DNA of 64,000 nt. Source: Microbacterium sp. JZ31. Its GTDB lineage: Bacteria; Actinomycetota; Actinomycetes; Actinomycetales; Microbacteriaceae. The DNA is taken from the NCBI RefSeq assembly GCF_016805985.1, contig NZ_CP017661.1, forward strand, positions 1,612,001 to 1,676,000. Direction: 5' to 3'. Under the pieces are notes generated by a model. The model searched no databases. It was not told the origin of the DNA and saw only the letters and a program-made list of their open reading frames with translations. Both the position numbers and the translations under genes were made by a program. Positions 55,196 to 64,000 of the stretch are shown one piece after another (the stretch's first letter is position 1; each line of letters opens with the position of its first letter).

Positions 55196-57259
55196 ATGAC
55201 CGATGTCCCCGCGTTCAACCCGCTGCTCGCCCCGTCGCCGCTCCCCTACGGCGTGCCGGACTACGCGGCGATCGAGCCCGAGCACTACCTGCCGGCGTTC
55301 GAGGAGGCGTTCGCGGCGCACCGCGCGGAGATCGAGGCCATCGCCTCGCAGACCGTGCCTCCGACCTTCGAGAACACGATGCTCGCGCTCGAGCGATCCG
55401 GCGCGCAGCTCGAGCGCGTGGTCCTCGCGTTCTACACGGTCAGCTCCGCCGACGCGACGCCCGCGATCCAGGCGATCGACGAGCAGCTCGCGCCGCTGAT
55501 GTCGGCCCACACCGACGCCATCCAGCTCGACGGGCGCCTGTATGCGCGGATCCGCACCCTGCATGACCGACTCGACGACCTCGCACTCGACGCGGAGGGC
55601 CGCCGCCTCGTCGAGCGGCACTTCCGCGAGATGACCCACGCGGGGGCTGCACTCGACGACGCGGCCAAGGTCCGTCTGACGGAGCTCAACTCGCGGCTGT
55701 CCGAGCTGACGACCCTTTTCGAGAAGAACCTGCTCGCCGACACGAACGCGCTCGCGGTCGTGTTCGACGACGCCGCCGAACTCGACGGCCTCACGGAGGG
55801 CGAGCTGTCCGCCGCGGCCGAGGCGGCGCGAGAGCGCGGCCTCGAGGGGCGCCGGCTCGTCACGCTCACGCTGTTCTCCGGCCATCCCTACCCGTCGCAG
55901 CTGCGCAGCCGCGCCGCCCGCGAGCGCATCATGACAGCCTCCCGCGCGCGAGCGGCCCGCGGCGACGAGCACGACAACACCGGCGTGCTGCGCGAGATCG
56001 TGCGGCTGCGCGCGGAACGGGCGGAGCTGCTCGGCTACCCGTCGCACGCGGCATACGTCACGGCCGACCAGACGGCCGGCACGCCCGAGGCGGTTCACTC
56101 CCTGCTGCGCGAGCTCGCCGCACCGGCCGCACGCAACGCGCGCGCCGAGAAGGCCGCGCTGCAGCGGCTGATCGACGAGACCGAGGCGGAGCCGTACGCC
56201 CTCGCGGCGCACGACTGGGCGTATTGGACCGAGAAGGTGCGCGCGACCGCGTACGACATCGACACCACCGCGCTGCGCCCGTGGTTCGAGGCCGAGCGCG
56301 TGCTGCGCGACGGCGTCTTCCGCGCCGCCTCGCTGCTGTACGGCCTCACGTTCGAAGAGCGCGCCGACATCCCCTCGTACCATCCCGACGCCCGCACGTT
56401 CGAGGTGTTCGACGAGGACGGATCCGCGCTCGGGCTGTACGTGCTCGACCTCTACACCCGCGACACCAAGCGCGGCGGCGCGTGGATGAACTCGATCGTC
56501 AAGCAGTCCGCGCTGCGCGGCACGCAGCCCGTCGTGGTGAACAACCTCAACGTCCCCAAGCCCGCCGACGGCGCCCCGACCCTGCTGACGCTCGATCAGG
56601 TCACGACCCTGTTCCACGAGTTCGGCCACGCGCTGCACGGCCTGTTCGCCACCGTGACCTATCCGCACTTCGCCGCCACGGCGGTGCACCGCGACTTCGT
56701 CGAGTTCCCCAGTCAGGTCAACGAGATGTGGATCCTGTGGCCGGAGGTGCTCGCCGCTTACGCCGTCCACCACGAGACCGGCGAGCCGCTTCCCGCCGGG
56801 CTGGTCGAGCGCCTGCGCGCGACGGAGACGTTCAATCAGGGCTTCGCGACGAGCGAGTATCTCGCCGCCGCGTGGCTCGACCAGGCGTGGCACTCGCTGT
56901 CGCGCGCCGATGCGGAGGCGGTCACGGATGTGGCCGCGTTCGAGGCCGCGGCCCTGGCGGACATCGGCCTCGACGATCCGGCCCTGCCGCCGCGCTATTC
57001 GTCGACGTACTTCGCGCACGTCTTCTCGGGCGGATACAGCGCCGGGTACTACTCCTACATCTGGGCCGAGGTGCTCGACGCCGACACGGTGGAGTGGTTC
57101 CGCGCGAACGGCGGCCTCACCCGGCCCAACGGCGACCGCTTCCGCGAGCGACTGCTCGGCGTCGGCGGCTCCAAGGATCCGCTCGAGGCCTATCGCGACT
57201 TCCGCGGTCGCGACGCCGAGATCACCCCGCTGCTGAAGCGGCGCGGCCTGCTCGCCTGA
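55196..57259 (+). CDS. M3 family oligopeptidase (Dcp/oligopeptidase A-like)
   Basis: 687-residue zinc metallopeptidase degrading short peptides in the cytoplasm. The zinc motif HEFGHALHG lies near residue 478, with a downstream Glu in EFPSQVNEM; N-terminal helical domain and C-terminal catalytic domain are of full length. ATG at 55196 follows a -10 box by 7 nt; the in-frame upstream extension covers the operator region. The regulator on the opposite strand may control it. Confidence 0.95.
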   Translation: MTDVPAFNPLLAPSPLPYGVPDYAAIEPEHYLPAFEEAFAAHRAEIEAIASQTVPPTFENTMLALERSGAQLERVVLAFYTVSSADATPAIQAIDEQLAPLMSAHTDAIQLDGRLYARIRTLHDRLDDLALDAEGRRLVERHFREMTHAGAALDDAAKVRLTELNSRLSELTTLFEKNLLADTNALAVVFDDAAELDGLTEGELSAAAEAARERGLEGRRLVTLTLFSGHPYPSQLRSRAARERIMTASRARAARGDEHDNTGVLREIVRLRAERAELLGYPSHAAYVTADQTAGTPEAVHSLLRELAAPAARNARAEKAALQRLIDETEAEPYALAAHDWAYWTEKVRATAYDIDTTALRPWFEAERVLRDGVFRAASLLYGLTFEERADIPSYHPDARTFEVFDEDGSALGLYVLDLYTRDTKRGGAWMNSIVKQSALRGTQPVVVNNLNVPKPADGAPTLLTLDQVTTLFHEFGHALHGLFATVTYPHFAATAVHRDFVEFPSQVNEMWILWPEVLAAYAVHHETGEPLPAGLVERLRATETFNQGFATSEYLAAAWLDQAWHSLSRADAEAVTDVAAFEAAALADIGLDDPALPPRYSSTYFAHVFSGGYSAGYYSYIWAEVLDADTVEWFRANGGLTRPNGDRFRERLLGVGGSKDPLEAYRDFRGRDAEITPLLKRRGLLA

Positions 57260-57322
57260 GACCTGTCGCGCGCTCCCCCGCGGGTCTACGCTTCGCGCAG
57301 GGGGCAGAGGCAGGAGGGTGAC

Positions 57323-57901
57323 GTGTACCTGAAAACGGTGTCCGACGAGGAGGCGACCGCAGAGATCGCCGAGGCCTATGCGGCCGAACGCGCCGGCATG
57401 GGGACCGTCATGAACGCGACCCGCGCCCTCTCCGCCCGGCCCGACATGCTCGTGCCCGTCGACCGGCTGCTCAATCAGCTGCGGGACGGGTTCTCGCTGG
57501 GGCTCGAGGCATTCCGGATGATCACCCTCGTCGTCGCGAAGCATGTGCCGTCGAACTACTGCAGCCACGTCTACTTCCGCGGTCTCACGCGGTTCGCCGG
57601 ACGCGATCAGGCCCTCGCCATCCAGGCCGACCACCGCAGCGCGGGGCTGAGCGAACGCGACGTGGCGATGCTCGACTACGCCGAGCAGATCGCGATCGAC
57701 GCGTCGCGCGTCCGGGCCGCCGACATCGATCGCCTCCGCGCGGTGGGCTTCAGCGACCTGAACATCGCGGACATCGCGTACGCGGCGTCGTTCCGCTGCT
57801 TCCTCAGCCGCTACTACGACGCGGTCGGCGCGACGGTCGAGCCGCAGTTCCTCGACGACGACCCCACCGTGCGGGAGCAGCTCACCGTCGGCAGGCCCTG
57901 A
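57323..57901 (+). CDS. AhpD-like / carboxymuconolactone decarboxylase family protein
   Basis: 192 residues. All-helical peroxidase-like fold with the CMD core FRMITLVVAKHVPSNYCSHVYF; YCSH resembles the CxxH redox motif of AhpD relatives, having one Cys before His. It might be an alkylhydroperoxidase-type protein; activity is not assured because the second Cys is missing. GTG start with GGAGGG upstream. Its stop directly abuts the stop of the convergent hydrolase gene (57901/57902). Confidence 0.85.
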   Translation: MYLKTVSDEEATAEIAEAYAAERAGMGTVMNATRALSARPDMLVPVDRLLNQLRDGFSLGLEAFRMITLVVAKHVPSNYCSHVYFRGLTRFAGRDQALAIQADHRSAGLSERDVAMLDYAEQIAIDASRVRAADIDRLRAVGFSDLNIADIAYAASFRCFLSRYYDAVGATVEPQFLDDDPTVREQLTVGRP

Positions 57902-59014
57902 TCAGGCGAGCGAGGCGGCGAACACCCGCACCCGCTCGGCCATCGCCTGCGGCACCTCCGCGACCGTGAAGTGGCCGCCGCGCCCGAGTCGCTCGAACGT
58001 GCGCAGATCGCGGTAGAACGACCGCGCGAGCACCTCGGGATAGTCGTGCTCGTGCCGCTGGATGAACACCGCCGCGGGAACGGCGACCGGCGGAATCGAG
58101 CCGGGCGTGTCGGCGCCCTCGTGATACGGGCGGAACGAGGTGCCGATGCTCTGCGTGACCCAGTAGATCATCGCCTCCGTCAGGATGCGCTCCCGCGAGA
58201 TCACGGCCTCCACGGCCGACGGTTCGTCCCCGGAGGTGTCCGACCACTCGGCGAGCTTCTCCGCGATCCACGCCAGCAGCCCCGCCGGCGAATCGTTGAG
58301 GGCCGCGGCGAGGGTGTCGGGCCGTGCCCACTGCACGTGCCCGTACGACTTGTTCGGGCCATGCTCGGCGTCGAGGCGCGCGAAGAACGCGCGGACGTCG
58401 GGATCGTCCGACGCCTCGCGCTCCTGCGGCGTGCCGAAGTGGGCGTGCGTCGCGACGATGCCCGCGACCTCGTCCGGATGGGACGCCGCGATCAGATCGC
58501 TGACGTTGGCGGAGACGTCCTCGCCGTACGTGAGGTACGAGCGGTAGCCGAGCACCTCCGTCATGAGCCGGTGCATGGTTTCCGCCAAGCGGGTCTCGTC
58601 CGCTGGACCGTCGGCGTACGCCGCGGAGAACGCGAAGCCGGGCAGGCTCGCGACGACGACATGGAAGTCGGGAAGCCGGGCCGCGAAGTCGAGCTGCAGC
58701 GCGAAGGTGTGCGGCCAGCCGTGCATGACGAGCAGCGCAGGCGCGTCGGCGCGCTGCGCCCGCAGGTGCGCGAAGTGGATCGCCGTGCCGTCCACGTCGG
58801 CGAGGAACTGCGGGAACGAGGCGAGCCAGTCCTCACGTGCCCGCCAGTCCCACTCGATCCAGGTGTCGACGAGGTCCCGCAGCCACGCGGCGGTCATGCC
58901 GGACGGCATGCGCCGCGGCGAATCGGGCAGCAGCCGCGCGCGCCTCAGGCGCTCCCGCAGGTCGCCGAGCTGGTCGTCGGGGACGTGAAGGCGGAACGGC
59001 CGGATGTCGCTCAT
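57902..59014 (-). CDS. alpha/beta hydrolase, epoxide hydrolase N-terminal family (second copy)
   Basis: 370 residues. N-terminal EHN region (IRPFRLHVPDDQLGDLRERLRRAR), HGWPHTFALQLD oxyanion motif, a nucleophile elbow around TYGEDVSANV and the catalytic His in GRGGHFTVAEVP. Related to the hydrolase at 24996-26087 but clearly divergent. ATG at 59014 chosen since TAGCGT (59022-59027 minus) lies 7 nt upstream; the longer 59044 start has no support. Substrate unknown. Confidence 0.9.
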   Translation of the reverse strand: MSDIRPFRLHVPDDQLGDLRERLRRARLLPDSPRRMPSGMTAAWLRDLVDTWIEWDWRAREDWLASFPQFLADVDGTAIHFAHLRAQRADAPALLVMHGWPHTFALQLDFAARLPDFHVVVASLPGFAFSAAYADGPADETRLAETMHRLMTEVLGYRSYLTYGEDVSANVSDLIAASHPDEVAGIVATHAHFGTPQEREASDDPDVRAFFARLDAEHGPNKSYGHVQWARPDTLAAALNDSPAGLLAWIAEKLAEWSDTSGDEPSAVEAVISRERILTEAMIYWVTQSIGTSFRPYHEGADTPGSIPPVAVPAAVFIQRHEHDYPEVLARSFYRDLRTFERLGRGGHFTVAEVPQAMAERVRVFAASLA

Positions 59015-59079
59015 GACGCGGACGCTACCGCCGCCCACCGACACCGTCGGTCGCGCCGAGGCGGCCGACTGTCTGCGTC

Positions 59080-60351
59080 CTAGGCCGACTTCTTCTTCTG
59101 CGCGAAAACCAGGGTGGGCTCGGCCCCCTCGGCCACCGCGGCGCGCGTCACGATGACCTTCGCGACGTCCTCGGTCGAAGGGATGTCGAACATGATCGGG
59201 CCGAGCACGTCCTCCAGGATCGCGCGCAGTCCGCGTGCGCCCGTCTTGCGCTCGACGGCCAGGTCGGCGATCTCGCGCAGCGCCTCGTCCTCGAACTCGA
59301 GCTGTACGCCGTCGAGCTCGAACATGCGCTGGTACTGCTTGACCAGCGCGTTGCGCGGCACGGTGAGGATCTCCATCAGCGCGTCCTGGTCGAGCGGCTG
59401 AACGGACGCGACGACGGGGAGACGGCCGATGAACTCGGGGATCAGGCCGAACTTGTGCAGATCCTCGGGCAGCACTTCGCTGAACAGGGCGCTGTCGTCG
59501 TTCTTGTCGTGCAGCGGGGCGCCGAAGCCGACGCCGTGCTTGCCGACGCGGGCCGAGATGATGTCCTCCAGGCCCGCGAAGGCTCCCGCCACGATGAACA
59601 GCACGTTCGTCGTGTCGATCTGGATGAACTCCTGGTGCGGGTGCTTGCGGCCGCCCTGCGGAGGCACCGAGGCGACGCTGCCCTCCAGGATCTTCAGCAG
59701 CGCCTGCTGCACGCCCTCGCCCGACACGTCGCGCGTGATCGACGGGTTCTCGGCCTTGCGCGCGATCTTGTCGACCTCGTCGATGTAGATGATGCCGGTC
59801 TCGGCACGCTTGACGTCGAAGTCGGCCGCCTGCAGCAGCTTGAGCAGGATGTTCTCGACGTCCTCGCCGACGTAGCCCGCCTCGGTCAGGGCCGTGGCGT
59901 CGGCGACGGCGAACGGCACGTTGAGCCGCTTGGCGAGCGTCTGCGCGAGATACGTCTTACCGCAGCCCGTGGGGCCGAGCATCAGGATGTTGCTCTTGGC
60001 GACCTCGACGTCCTCGGCCTTCTGATCGGCCGGCTTGAGCTCGCCCCGCGCCCGCACGCGCTTGTAGTGGTTGTAGACCGCGACGGCCAGGGCGCGCTTG
60101 GCGGGCTCCTGGCCCACGACGTACTCCTCGAGGAACGAGAAGATCTCGCGCGGCTTCGGCAGGTCGAACTCCGCGACCTCGCCGGAACCGGCCGACTCGG
60201 CCATGCGCTCCTCGATGATCTCGTTGCACAGCTCGACGCATTCGTCGCAGATGTACACGCCGGGGCCGGCGATCAGCTGCTGCACCTGCTTCTGGCTCTT
60301 GCCGCAGAAGGAGCACTTGAAGAGGTCGGCGCTCTCACCGATGCGTGCCAT
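59080..60351 (-). CDS. clpX: ATP-dependent Clp protease ATP-binding subunit ClpX
   Basis: 423-residue AAA+ unfoldase. N-terminal zinc-binding domain ([14 protein letters not shown]...[10 protein letters not shown]), Walker [17 protein letters not shown], Walker [12 protein letters not shown], the pore-loop region and sensor motifs follow. GAGGAGG precedes the ATG. It works with ClpP1P2 encoded at 62-63.4 kb, but an APC permease gene lies between. Confidence 0.98.
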   Translation of the reverse strand: MARIGESADLFKCSFCGKSQKQVQQLIAGPGVYICDECVELCNEIIEERMAESAGSGEVAEFDLPKPREIFSFLEEYVVGQEPAKRALAVAVYNHYKRVRARGELKPADQKAEDVEVAKSNILMLGPTGCGKTYLAQTLAKRLNVPFAVADATALTEAGYVGEDVENILLKLLQAADFDVKRAETGIIYIDEVDKIARKAENPSITRDVSGEGVQQALLKILEGSVASVPPQGGRKHPHQEFIQIDTTNVLFIVAGAFAGLEDIISARVGKHGVGFGAPLHDKNDDSALFSEVLPEDLHKFGLIPEFIGRLPVVASVQPLDQDALMEILTVPRNALVKQYQRMFELDGVQLEFEDEALREIADLAVERKTGARGLRAILEDVLGPIMFDIPSTEDVAKVIVTRAAVAEGAEPTLVFAQKKKSA

Positions 60352-60462
60352 GCGTGTCCTCCTCGGACCTTTCCGTTCGAGTCCCCAAGAGCCTAACCTC
60401 TGCCGCGGACACCGGGACGGCAGCGCGCGCCGTTTCGCGTGTCGGTCCGGTCACGGTACCGC

Positions 60463-61926
60463 TCAGGATGACCTCCCGCGCCGCGCGGCGATCTCCGACA
60501 GCAGGATCGCCTCGGTGTCCGGACCCGCCTTGATGCCGCCCGGCAGACGCAGCGCGAACAGGACGCCGACGATCATCCAGAGCCCGAAGATCAGGTACGA
60601 CTGCCATGCGAGCGTGATGCTGATCGGCGTGAGGCCCGGGATGTACAGCAGGAACAGGATCACGCACAGCACGAGGGCCGCAACGCCCACCGCCATGCCG
60701 GTGGCATTGCCCCGACCGACGCGGAACGGCCGCGCCATGCCCGGGTCCTTGACCCGAAGCAGACAGAACGACAGCGCGACGAGCGCGTAGGCGAGCACGA
60801 TCATGGGCGACCCGCCGTCGACCGCCCAGCCGAGCATGGCCGTGCCGCAGAAGGGCGCCACGACCGACAGCGCGCCGATGAAGAGAATCGCGTTCGAGGG
60901 CGTCTTGTAGCGCGGGTGGATCCGGCCGAACCACGCCGGGATCATGCCGGACACCGACATCGCCCACAGCAGGCGCGAGGCGCCGAGCAGGAAGCCGATC
61001 CACGACGTGAGAATGCCCGCGAGCCCGCCCGCGATCACGACCCGCCCCCAGAAGTCCGCACCGAGCATGGCGGCGAGGGCATCGGCCGTGACGAGGTCGA
61101 ACTCGACGAGGTCGCCGGCGGGCAGTGCGAGCGACGTGACGTAGATCACGACGAGGTAGAACGCCACGGCCATCACCACCGAGATGATCAGCAGGCGGCC
61201 GATCTTCCTCGGCGGCACCGCGATCTCCTCCGACGCCTGCGGGATCACGTCGAACCCCACGAACAGGAAGGGCACGGCCCCGAGCACGACCGCGAACCCG
61301 GCGAACCCTCCCGCGAAGTGCGGCTCGGTGTTCGCGACGTCGCCGCCCACGATGCCGCCGAACACGAGCACGAGCGCCACGAGCAGCAGGAACGACACGA
61401 CGAACGTCTGCACGAGCGACGTGAGCTTGACGCCGCGGTAGTTGATCCAGGTGACGACGACCGCGGCGACCACGCCGACGAGCGCCCACACGAGCCCGAC
61501 CTCGAAGCCGGCGACCGAGTACAGGGGAAGCAGCGATCCGAGCCCGGGGAACAGGTAGTCGAACGTGCGCGGCGTCGCGACCGCCTCGAACAGGATCACG
61601 GTGATGTACCCGCCCGTGATGGCCCACGAGCCGATGAGCGACCAGCGCGGGCCCATGCCGCGCATCAAATAGTTGTGCTCGCCACCCGCGCGCGGCATCG
61701 CCGAGACGAGCTCGGAGTACACGAGGCCGACGAGCATCATGATGCCGCCGCCCACCGCGAAGGCGATCACCGCTCCCCACGTGCCCGCGTCCGCGAGCCA
61801 TCCGCCCGTGAGGGTGATCCATCCGAACCCGATCATCGCCCCGAAGCCCACGAACAGGGCGTCGATCGATCCCATCGCCTTCTCGAAGACCCCTTCGCGG
61901 TGTCCCGTCGTCGCGCGCTCCGTCAT
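60463..61926 (-). CDS. APC superfamily permease (487 aa) inside the clp locus
   Basis: 12 or so helices. Helix 1 DALFVGFGAMIGFGWITLTGGW has the GxGxxx turn of APC transporters; later SAMPRAGGEHNYLMRG, FVGFDVIPQASEE and RLLWAMSVSGMIP are conserved. It resembles the putative amino-acid/urea-type APC members. ATG at 61926 follows GGAAGG. It is the only non-protease gene between clpP2 and clpX, and a strong hairpin (61999-62040) separates it from clpP2. Confidence 0.9.
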   Translation of the reverse strand: MTERATTGHREGVFEKAMGSIDALFVGFGAMIGFGWITLTGGWLADAGTWGAVIAFAVGGGIMMLVGLVYSELVSAMPRAGGEHNYLMRGMGPRWSLIGSWAITGGYITVILFEAVATPRTFDYLFPGLGSLLPLYSVAGFEVGLVWALVGVVAAVVVTWINYRGVKLTSLVQTFVVSFLLLVALVLVFGGIVGGDVANTEPHFAGGFAGFAVVLGAVPFLFVGFDVIPQASEEIAVPPRKIGRLLIISVVMAVAFYLVVIYVTSLALPAGDLVEFDLVTADALAAMLGADFWGRVVIAGGLAGILTSWIGFLLGASRLLWAMSVSGMIPAWFGRIHPRYKTPSNAILFIGALSVVAPFCGTAMLGWAVDGGSPMIVLAYALVALSFCLLRVKDPGMARPFRVGRGNATGMAVGVAALVLCVILFLLYIPGLTPISITLAWQSYLIFGLWMIVGVLFALRLPGGIKAGPDTEAILLSEIAARRGRSS

Positions 61927-61998
61927 GCCGTCGCCTTCCAGACGTGGCCCGCGCCTCATCGCCAGGGCCGTGGTCCCGGAATAGTACCGATGACACGA

Positions 61999-62040
61999 CG
62001 AGACGCCCCGGACCGCACGCGGCGGGTCCGGGGCGTCTCG
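61999..62040 (-). terminator. perfect hairpin terminator after clpP2
   Basis: 16-bp perfect stem (61999-62014 with 62025-62040) with a 10-nt loop, starting 10 nt after the clpP2 stop. It would insulate the permease gene downstream. Confidence 0.7.
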
Positions 62041-62049
62041 ATCGCGCGA

Positions 62050-62718
62050 CTACTTCGTGATCGCGGGCTGGCGCTTGCGCGTCGTGAGCACCTGGTCCAC
62101 GAGGCCGTACTCGACGGCCTCCGGCCCGCTCAGGATCTTGTCGCGGTCGATGTCCTTGTTCACCTGCTCGACGGAGCGGTTGGAGTGCTTCGCGAGCGTC
62201 TCCTCGAGCCACGTGCGCATGCGCAGGATCTCGGCGGCCTGGATCTCGATGTCCGACGCCTGACCGTGACCGGCCTCTCCGACGGCGGGCTGGTGGATCA
62301 GCACGCGCGCGTTGGGCAGGGCCAGTCGCTTGCCGGGGGCGCCGGCGGCCAGCAGCACGGCCGCGGCGGAAGCCGCCTGGCCCAGCACGACGGTCTGGAT
62401 CTGGGGCGAGATGTACTGCATCGTGTCGTAGATCGCCGTCATGGCCGTGAACGACCCACCCGGCGAATTGATGTACATGATGATGTCGCGATCCGGGTCC
62501 TGGCTCTCGAGCACCAGCAGCTGCGCCATCACGTCGTCGGCCGACGCGTCGTCGACCTGCACGCCGAGGAAGATCACGCGGTCCTCGAACAGCTTGTTGT
62601 AGGGGTCCTGGCGCTTGTAGCCGTAGGCCGTGCGCTCCTCGAACTGGGGCAGGATGTAGCGGCTGTTCGGCAGCTGCAAGCCCTGAGGCGACGTCTGGCC
62701 GGTGTAGGGGGTGTGCAT
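62050..62718 (-). CDS. clpP2: ATP-dependent Clp protease proteolytic subunit ClpP2
   Basis: 222 residues. Catalytic Ser in VVLGQAASAAAVL, His in LIHQPAV and the expected Asp near IDRDKIL. N-terminus has a longer extension (MHTPYTGQTSPQGLQLPNSRY) than ClpP1, as in actinobacterial ClpP2. It follows clpP1 by 38 bp and forms mixed ClpP1P2 rings fed by ClpX or ClpC. Confidence 0.97.
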   Translation of the reverse strand: MHTPYTGQTSPQGLQLPNSRYILPQFEERTAYGYKRQDPYNKLFEDRVIFLGVQVDDASADDVMAQLLVLESQDPDRDIIMYINSPGGSFTAMTAIYDTMQYISPQIQTVVLGQAASAAAVLLAAGAPGKRLALPNARVLIHQPAVGEAGHGQASDIEIQAAEILRMRTWLEETLAKHSNRSVEQVNKDIDRDKILSGPEAVEYGLVDQVLTTRKRQPAITK

Positions 62719-62756
62719 CTTGTGTACGTCCTTCTCTGTGCTCAGATACCCGGCGG

Positions 62757-63350
62757 TCAGTTGGCGTCGCGGTCGGTGCCGCCCGCGCCCGTCACGTCCA
62801 CGGCGTGCTCGCGGATGTGGTCGACGAAGCCGTACTCGAGGGCCTCCTCGGCCGAGAACCAGCGGTCGCGGTCGCCGTCCTCGTTGATCTGCTCGACCGA
62901 CTTGCCGGTCTGCGCGGCCGTGATCTCGGCCAGACGGCGCTTCATGTCGAGGATCAGCTGCGCCTGCGTCTGGATGTCGCTCGCGGTGCCGCCGAAGCCG
63001 CCGTGCGGCTGGTGCAGCAGGACCCGCGCGTTCGGGGTGATGTAGCGCTTGCCCTTCGTGCCGCTGGTCAGCAGCAGCTGGCCCATCGATGCGGCCATGC
63101 CGATGCCGACCGTGACGATGTCATTCGGCACGAACTGCATCGTGTCGTAGATCGCCATGCCGGCCGTGATCGATCCGCCGGGCGAGTTGATGTAGAGGTA
63201 GATGTCCTTCTGCGAGTCCTCGGCGGCGAGCAGCAGGATCTTGGCGCAGATCTCGTTCGCGTTGTCATCGCGCACCTCCGAGCCAAGCCAGATGATGCGG
63301 TCCTTCAGCAGCCGGTCGAAGACACTCTGTGCCATCAGCGGTTCGGGCAT
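62757..63350 (-). CDS. clpP1: ATP-dependent Clp protease proteolytic subunit ClpP1
   Basis: 197 residues. Catalytic Ser in [13 protein letters not shown] and His in [23 protein letters not shown]-terminal. ATG at 63350 with GGAG 7 nt upstream was chosen over an immediately preceding GTG and a later ATG at 63335. First gene of the clpP1-clpP2 operon. TAGGGT on the minus strand near 63381-63386 may be its -10 box. Confidence 0.97.
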   Translation of the reverse strand: MPEPLMAQSVFDRLLKDRIIWLGSEVRDDNANEICAKILLLAAEDSQKDIYLYINSPGGSITAGMAIYDTMQFVPNDIVTVGIGMAASMGQLLLTSGTKGKRYITPNARVLLHQPHGGFGGTASDIQTQAQLILDMKRRLAEITAAQTGKSVEQINEDGDRDRWFSAEEALEYGFVDHIREHAVDVTGAGGTDRDAN

Positions 63351-63550
63351 TCTCACTCCATTCGGTGCGGCGTCGATATGACCCTACCGGCGGGGTATCG
63401 GGCCCTCGCGCGTGTTCGCCCTGGGCATACGGTGCGCCGCGCCTACCCCCCTGCGGCGGGCGGATGCAACCCCTTCTCGCGCCGCACCGCCCCGGGTTAC
63501 GGTCTTCGCGAGAGCTGTCCCTGGCTCCCTCATGAGAACGGCAGGTGTAC

Positions 63551-64000
63551 ATGGAGACGTGGCCAGGACGGGCCTACCCGCTGGGTGCGACATACGACGG
63601 CGACGGCACGAACTTCGCGCTGTTCAGCGAAGTCGCCGAGAAGGTCGAGTTGTGTCTGTTCGACGACGCGGGCACCGAGACGAGAGTGCGGCTGACCGAG
63701 GTGGACGCGAACGTCTGGCACGCGTATCTTCCGGACGTCGGCCCCGGACAGCAGTACGGCTACCGCGTGCACGGTCCGTTCGACCCCGCGTCCGGCCACC
63801 GCTGCGACCCGAGCAAGCTCCTCGTCGACCCGTACGCCAAGGCGCTGTCCGGCGCGATCGACTGGGATCCGTCGCTGTTCGACCACGACTTCGACGACCC
63901 CGAGGTGCGCAATCAGGACGACTCCGCGGCGCACAACATGCGCTCGGTCGTGATCAATCCGTACTTCGACTGGCGCGGCGACCGCCGCCCGGGCATCCCC
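63551..64000 (+). CDS. glgX: glycogen debranching enzyme GlgX, N-terminal part
   Basis: The window ends inside this gene; 150 codons are visible. It starts METWPGRAYPLGATYDGDG, followed by NFALFSEVAEKVELCLFD, YGYRVHGPFDPASGHRCDPSKLLVDPYAKAL and SVVINPYFDWRGDR, which cover the N-terminal CBM48 module of GlgX/TreX. Hydrolyses alpha-1,6 branches of glycogen. AGG precedes the ATG. The catalytic barrel lies outside. Confidence 0.93.
   Translation, partial: METWPGRAYPLGATYDGDGTNFALFSEVAEKVELCLFDDAGTETRVRLTEVDANVWHAYLPDVGPGQQYGYRVHGPFDPASGHRCDPSKLLVDPYAKALSGAIDWDPSLFDHDFDDPEVRNQDDSAAHNMRSVVINPYFDWRGDRRPGIP

Overview
This window looks like chromosome from a high-GC actinobacterium of the family Microbacteriaceae, most likely Microbacterium or a close relative; the genus is an inference. 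The supporting signs are very high GC with G/C at most third codon positions, the block rplU-rpmA-obg-proB-proA-nadD-rsfS, an ileS T-box leader of the actinobacterial type, paired clpP1/clpP2 with clpX, many promoters whose -10 box lies 6-7 nt before the start codon (leaderless mRNAs), and intergenic hairpin repeats. I see no prophage, insertion sequence, CRISPR array, rRNA or replication origin. Coding density is about 95 percent and no gene-free stretch exceeds 300 bp.

Layout. 1-3.1 kb: the 3' part of an SRAP (HMCES/YedK) gene, an M18 aminopeptidase, a conserved protein and a DUF2809 membrane protein. 3.4-8.9 kb: a complete peptide/opine-type ABC importer (lipoprotein, two permeases, one fused double ATPase) with a 14-bp hairpin after the binding-protein gene. 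9-11.8 kb: a coiled-coil protein, a HAD phosphatase and a FUSC-like membrane protein. 11.8-15 kb: fdhD and a molybdopterin oxidoreductase whose N-terminus is out of frame by one base. 15.1-18.8 kb: an APC transporter with a saccharopine-dehydrogenase-family enzyme, then a DUF2510-AIM24 protein. 18.8-25 kb: two transporters, a flavin-type stress protein, an SDR fused to a helical domain, DUF2200 and a 92-residue orphan. 25-32.4 kb: accessory metabolism, including an epoxide-hydrolase-family protein, a LacI regulator divergent from an MFS pump across a shared operator, DUF402, an SDR, a hemerythrin protein and a Pr6Pr protein.

32.5-43 kb is a core block on the minus strand: tRNA-Ala(GGC), rsfS, an acidic tail-anchored protein, nadD, a small His-rich membrane protein, proA, proB, obg, rpmA, rplU and RNase E/G, with a VKOR-like protein on the plus strand. 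43.6-54 kb holds ndk, a DUF4233 gene, folC and ileS with its T-box, a pentapeptide-repeat-like protein, a DUF559 nuclease-like gene bracketed by two related hairpin repeats, and valS. 54-64 kb holds a small winged-helix regulator operon divergent from an M3 peptidase, an AhpD-like protein, a second epoxide-hydrolase-family protein, clpX, an APC transporter, clpP2, clpP1 and the start of glgX.

Most notable signals: the DUF559/AbiEi-like gene bracketed at 50253-51344 by two copies of a palindromic repeat; the one-base frameshift in a C5 tract at the start of the molybdopterin oxidoreductase; a tandem 14-bp operator at 55130-55171; a LacI-type operator at 27342-27357; a roughly 140-nt leader before rplU; and the frequency of leaderless genes. 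All functional names come from reading the translated sequence against known family features; no database search was run.
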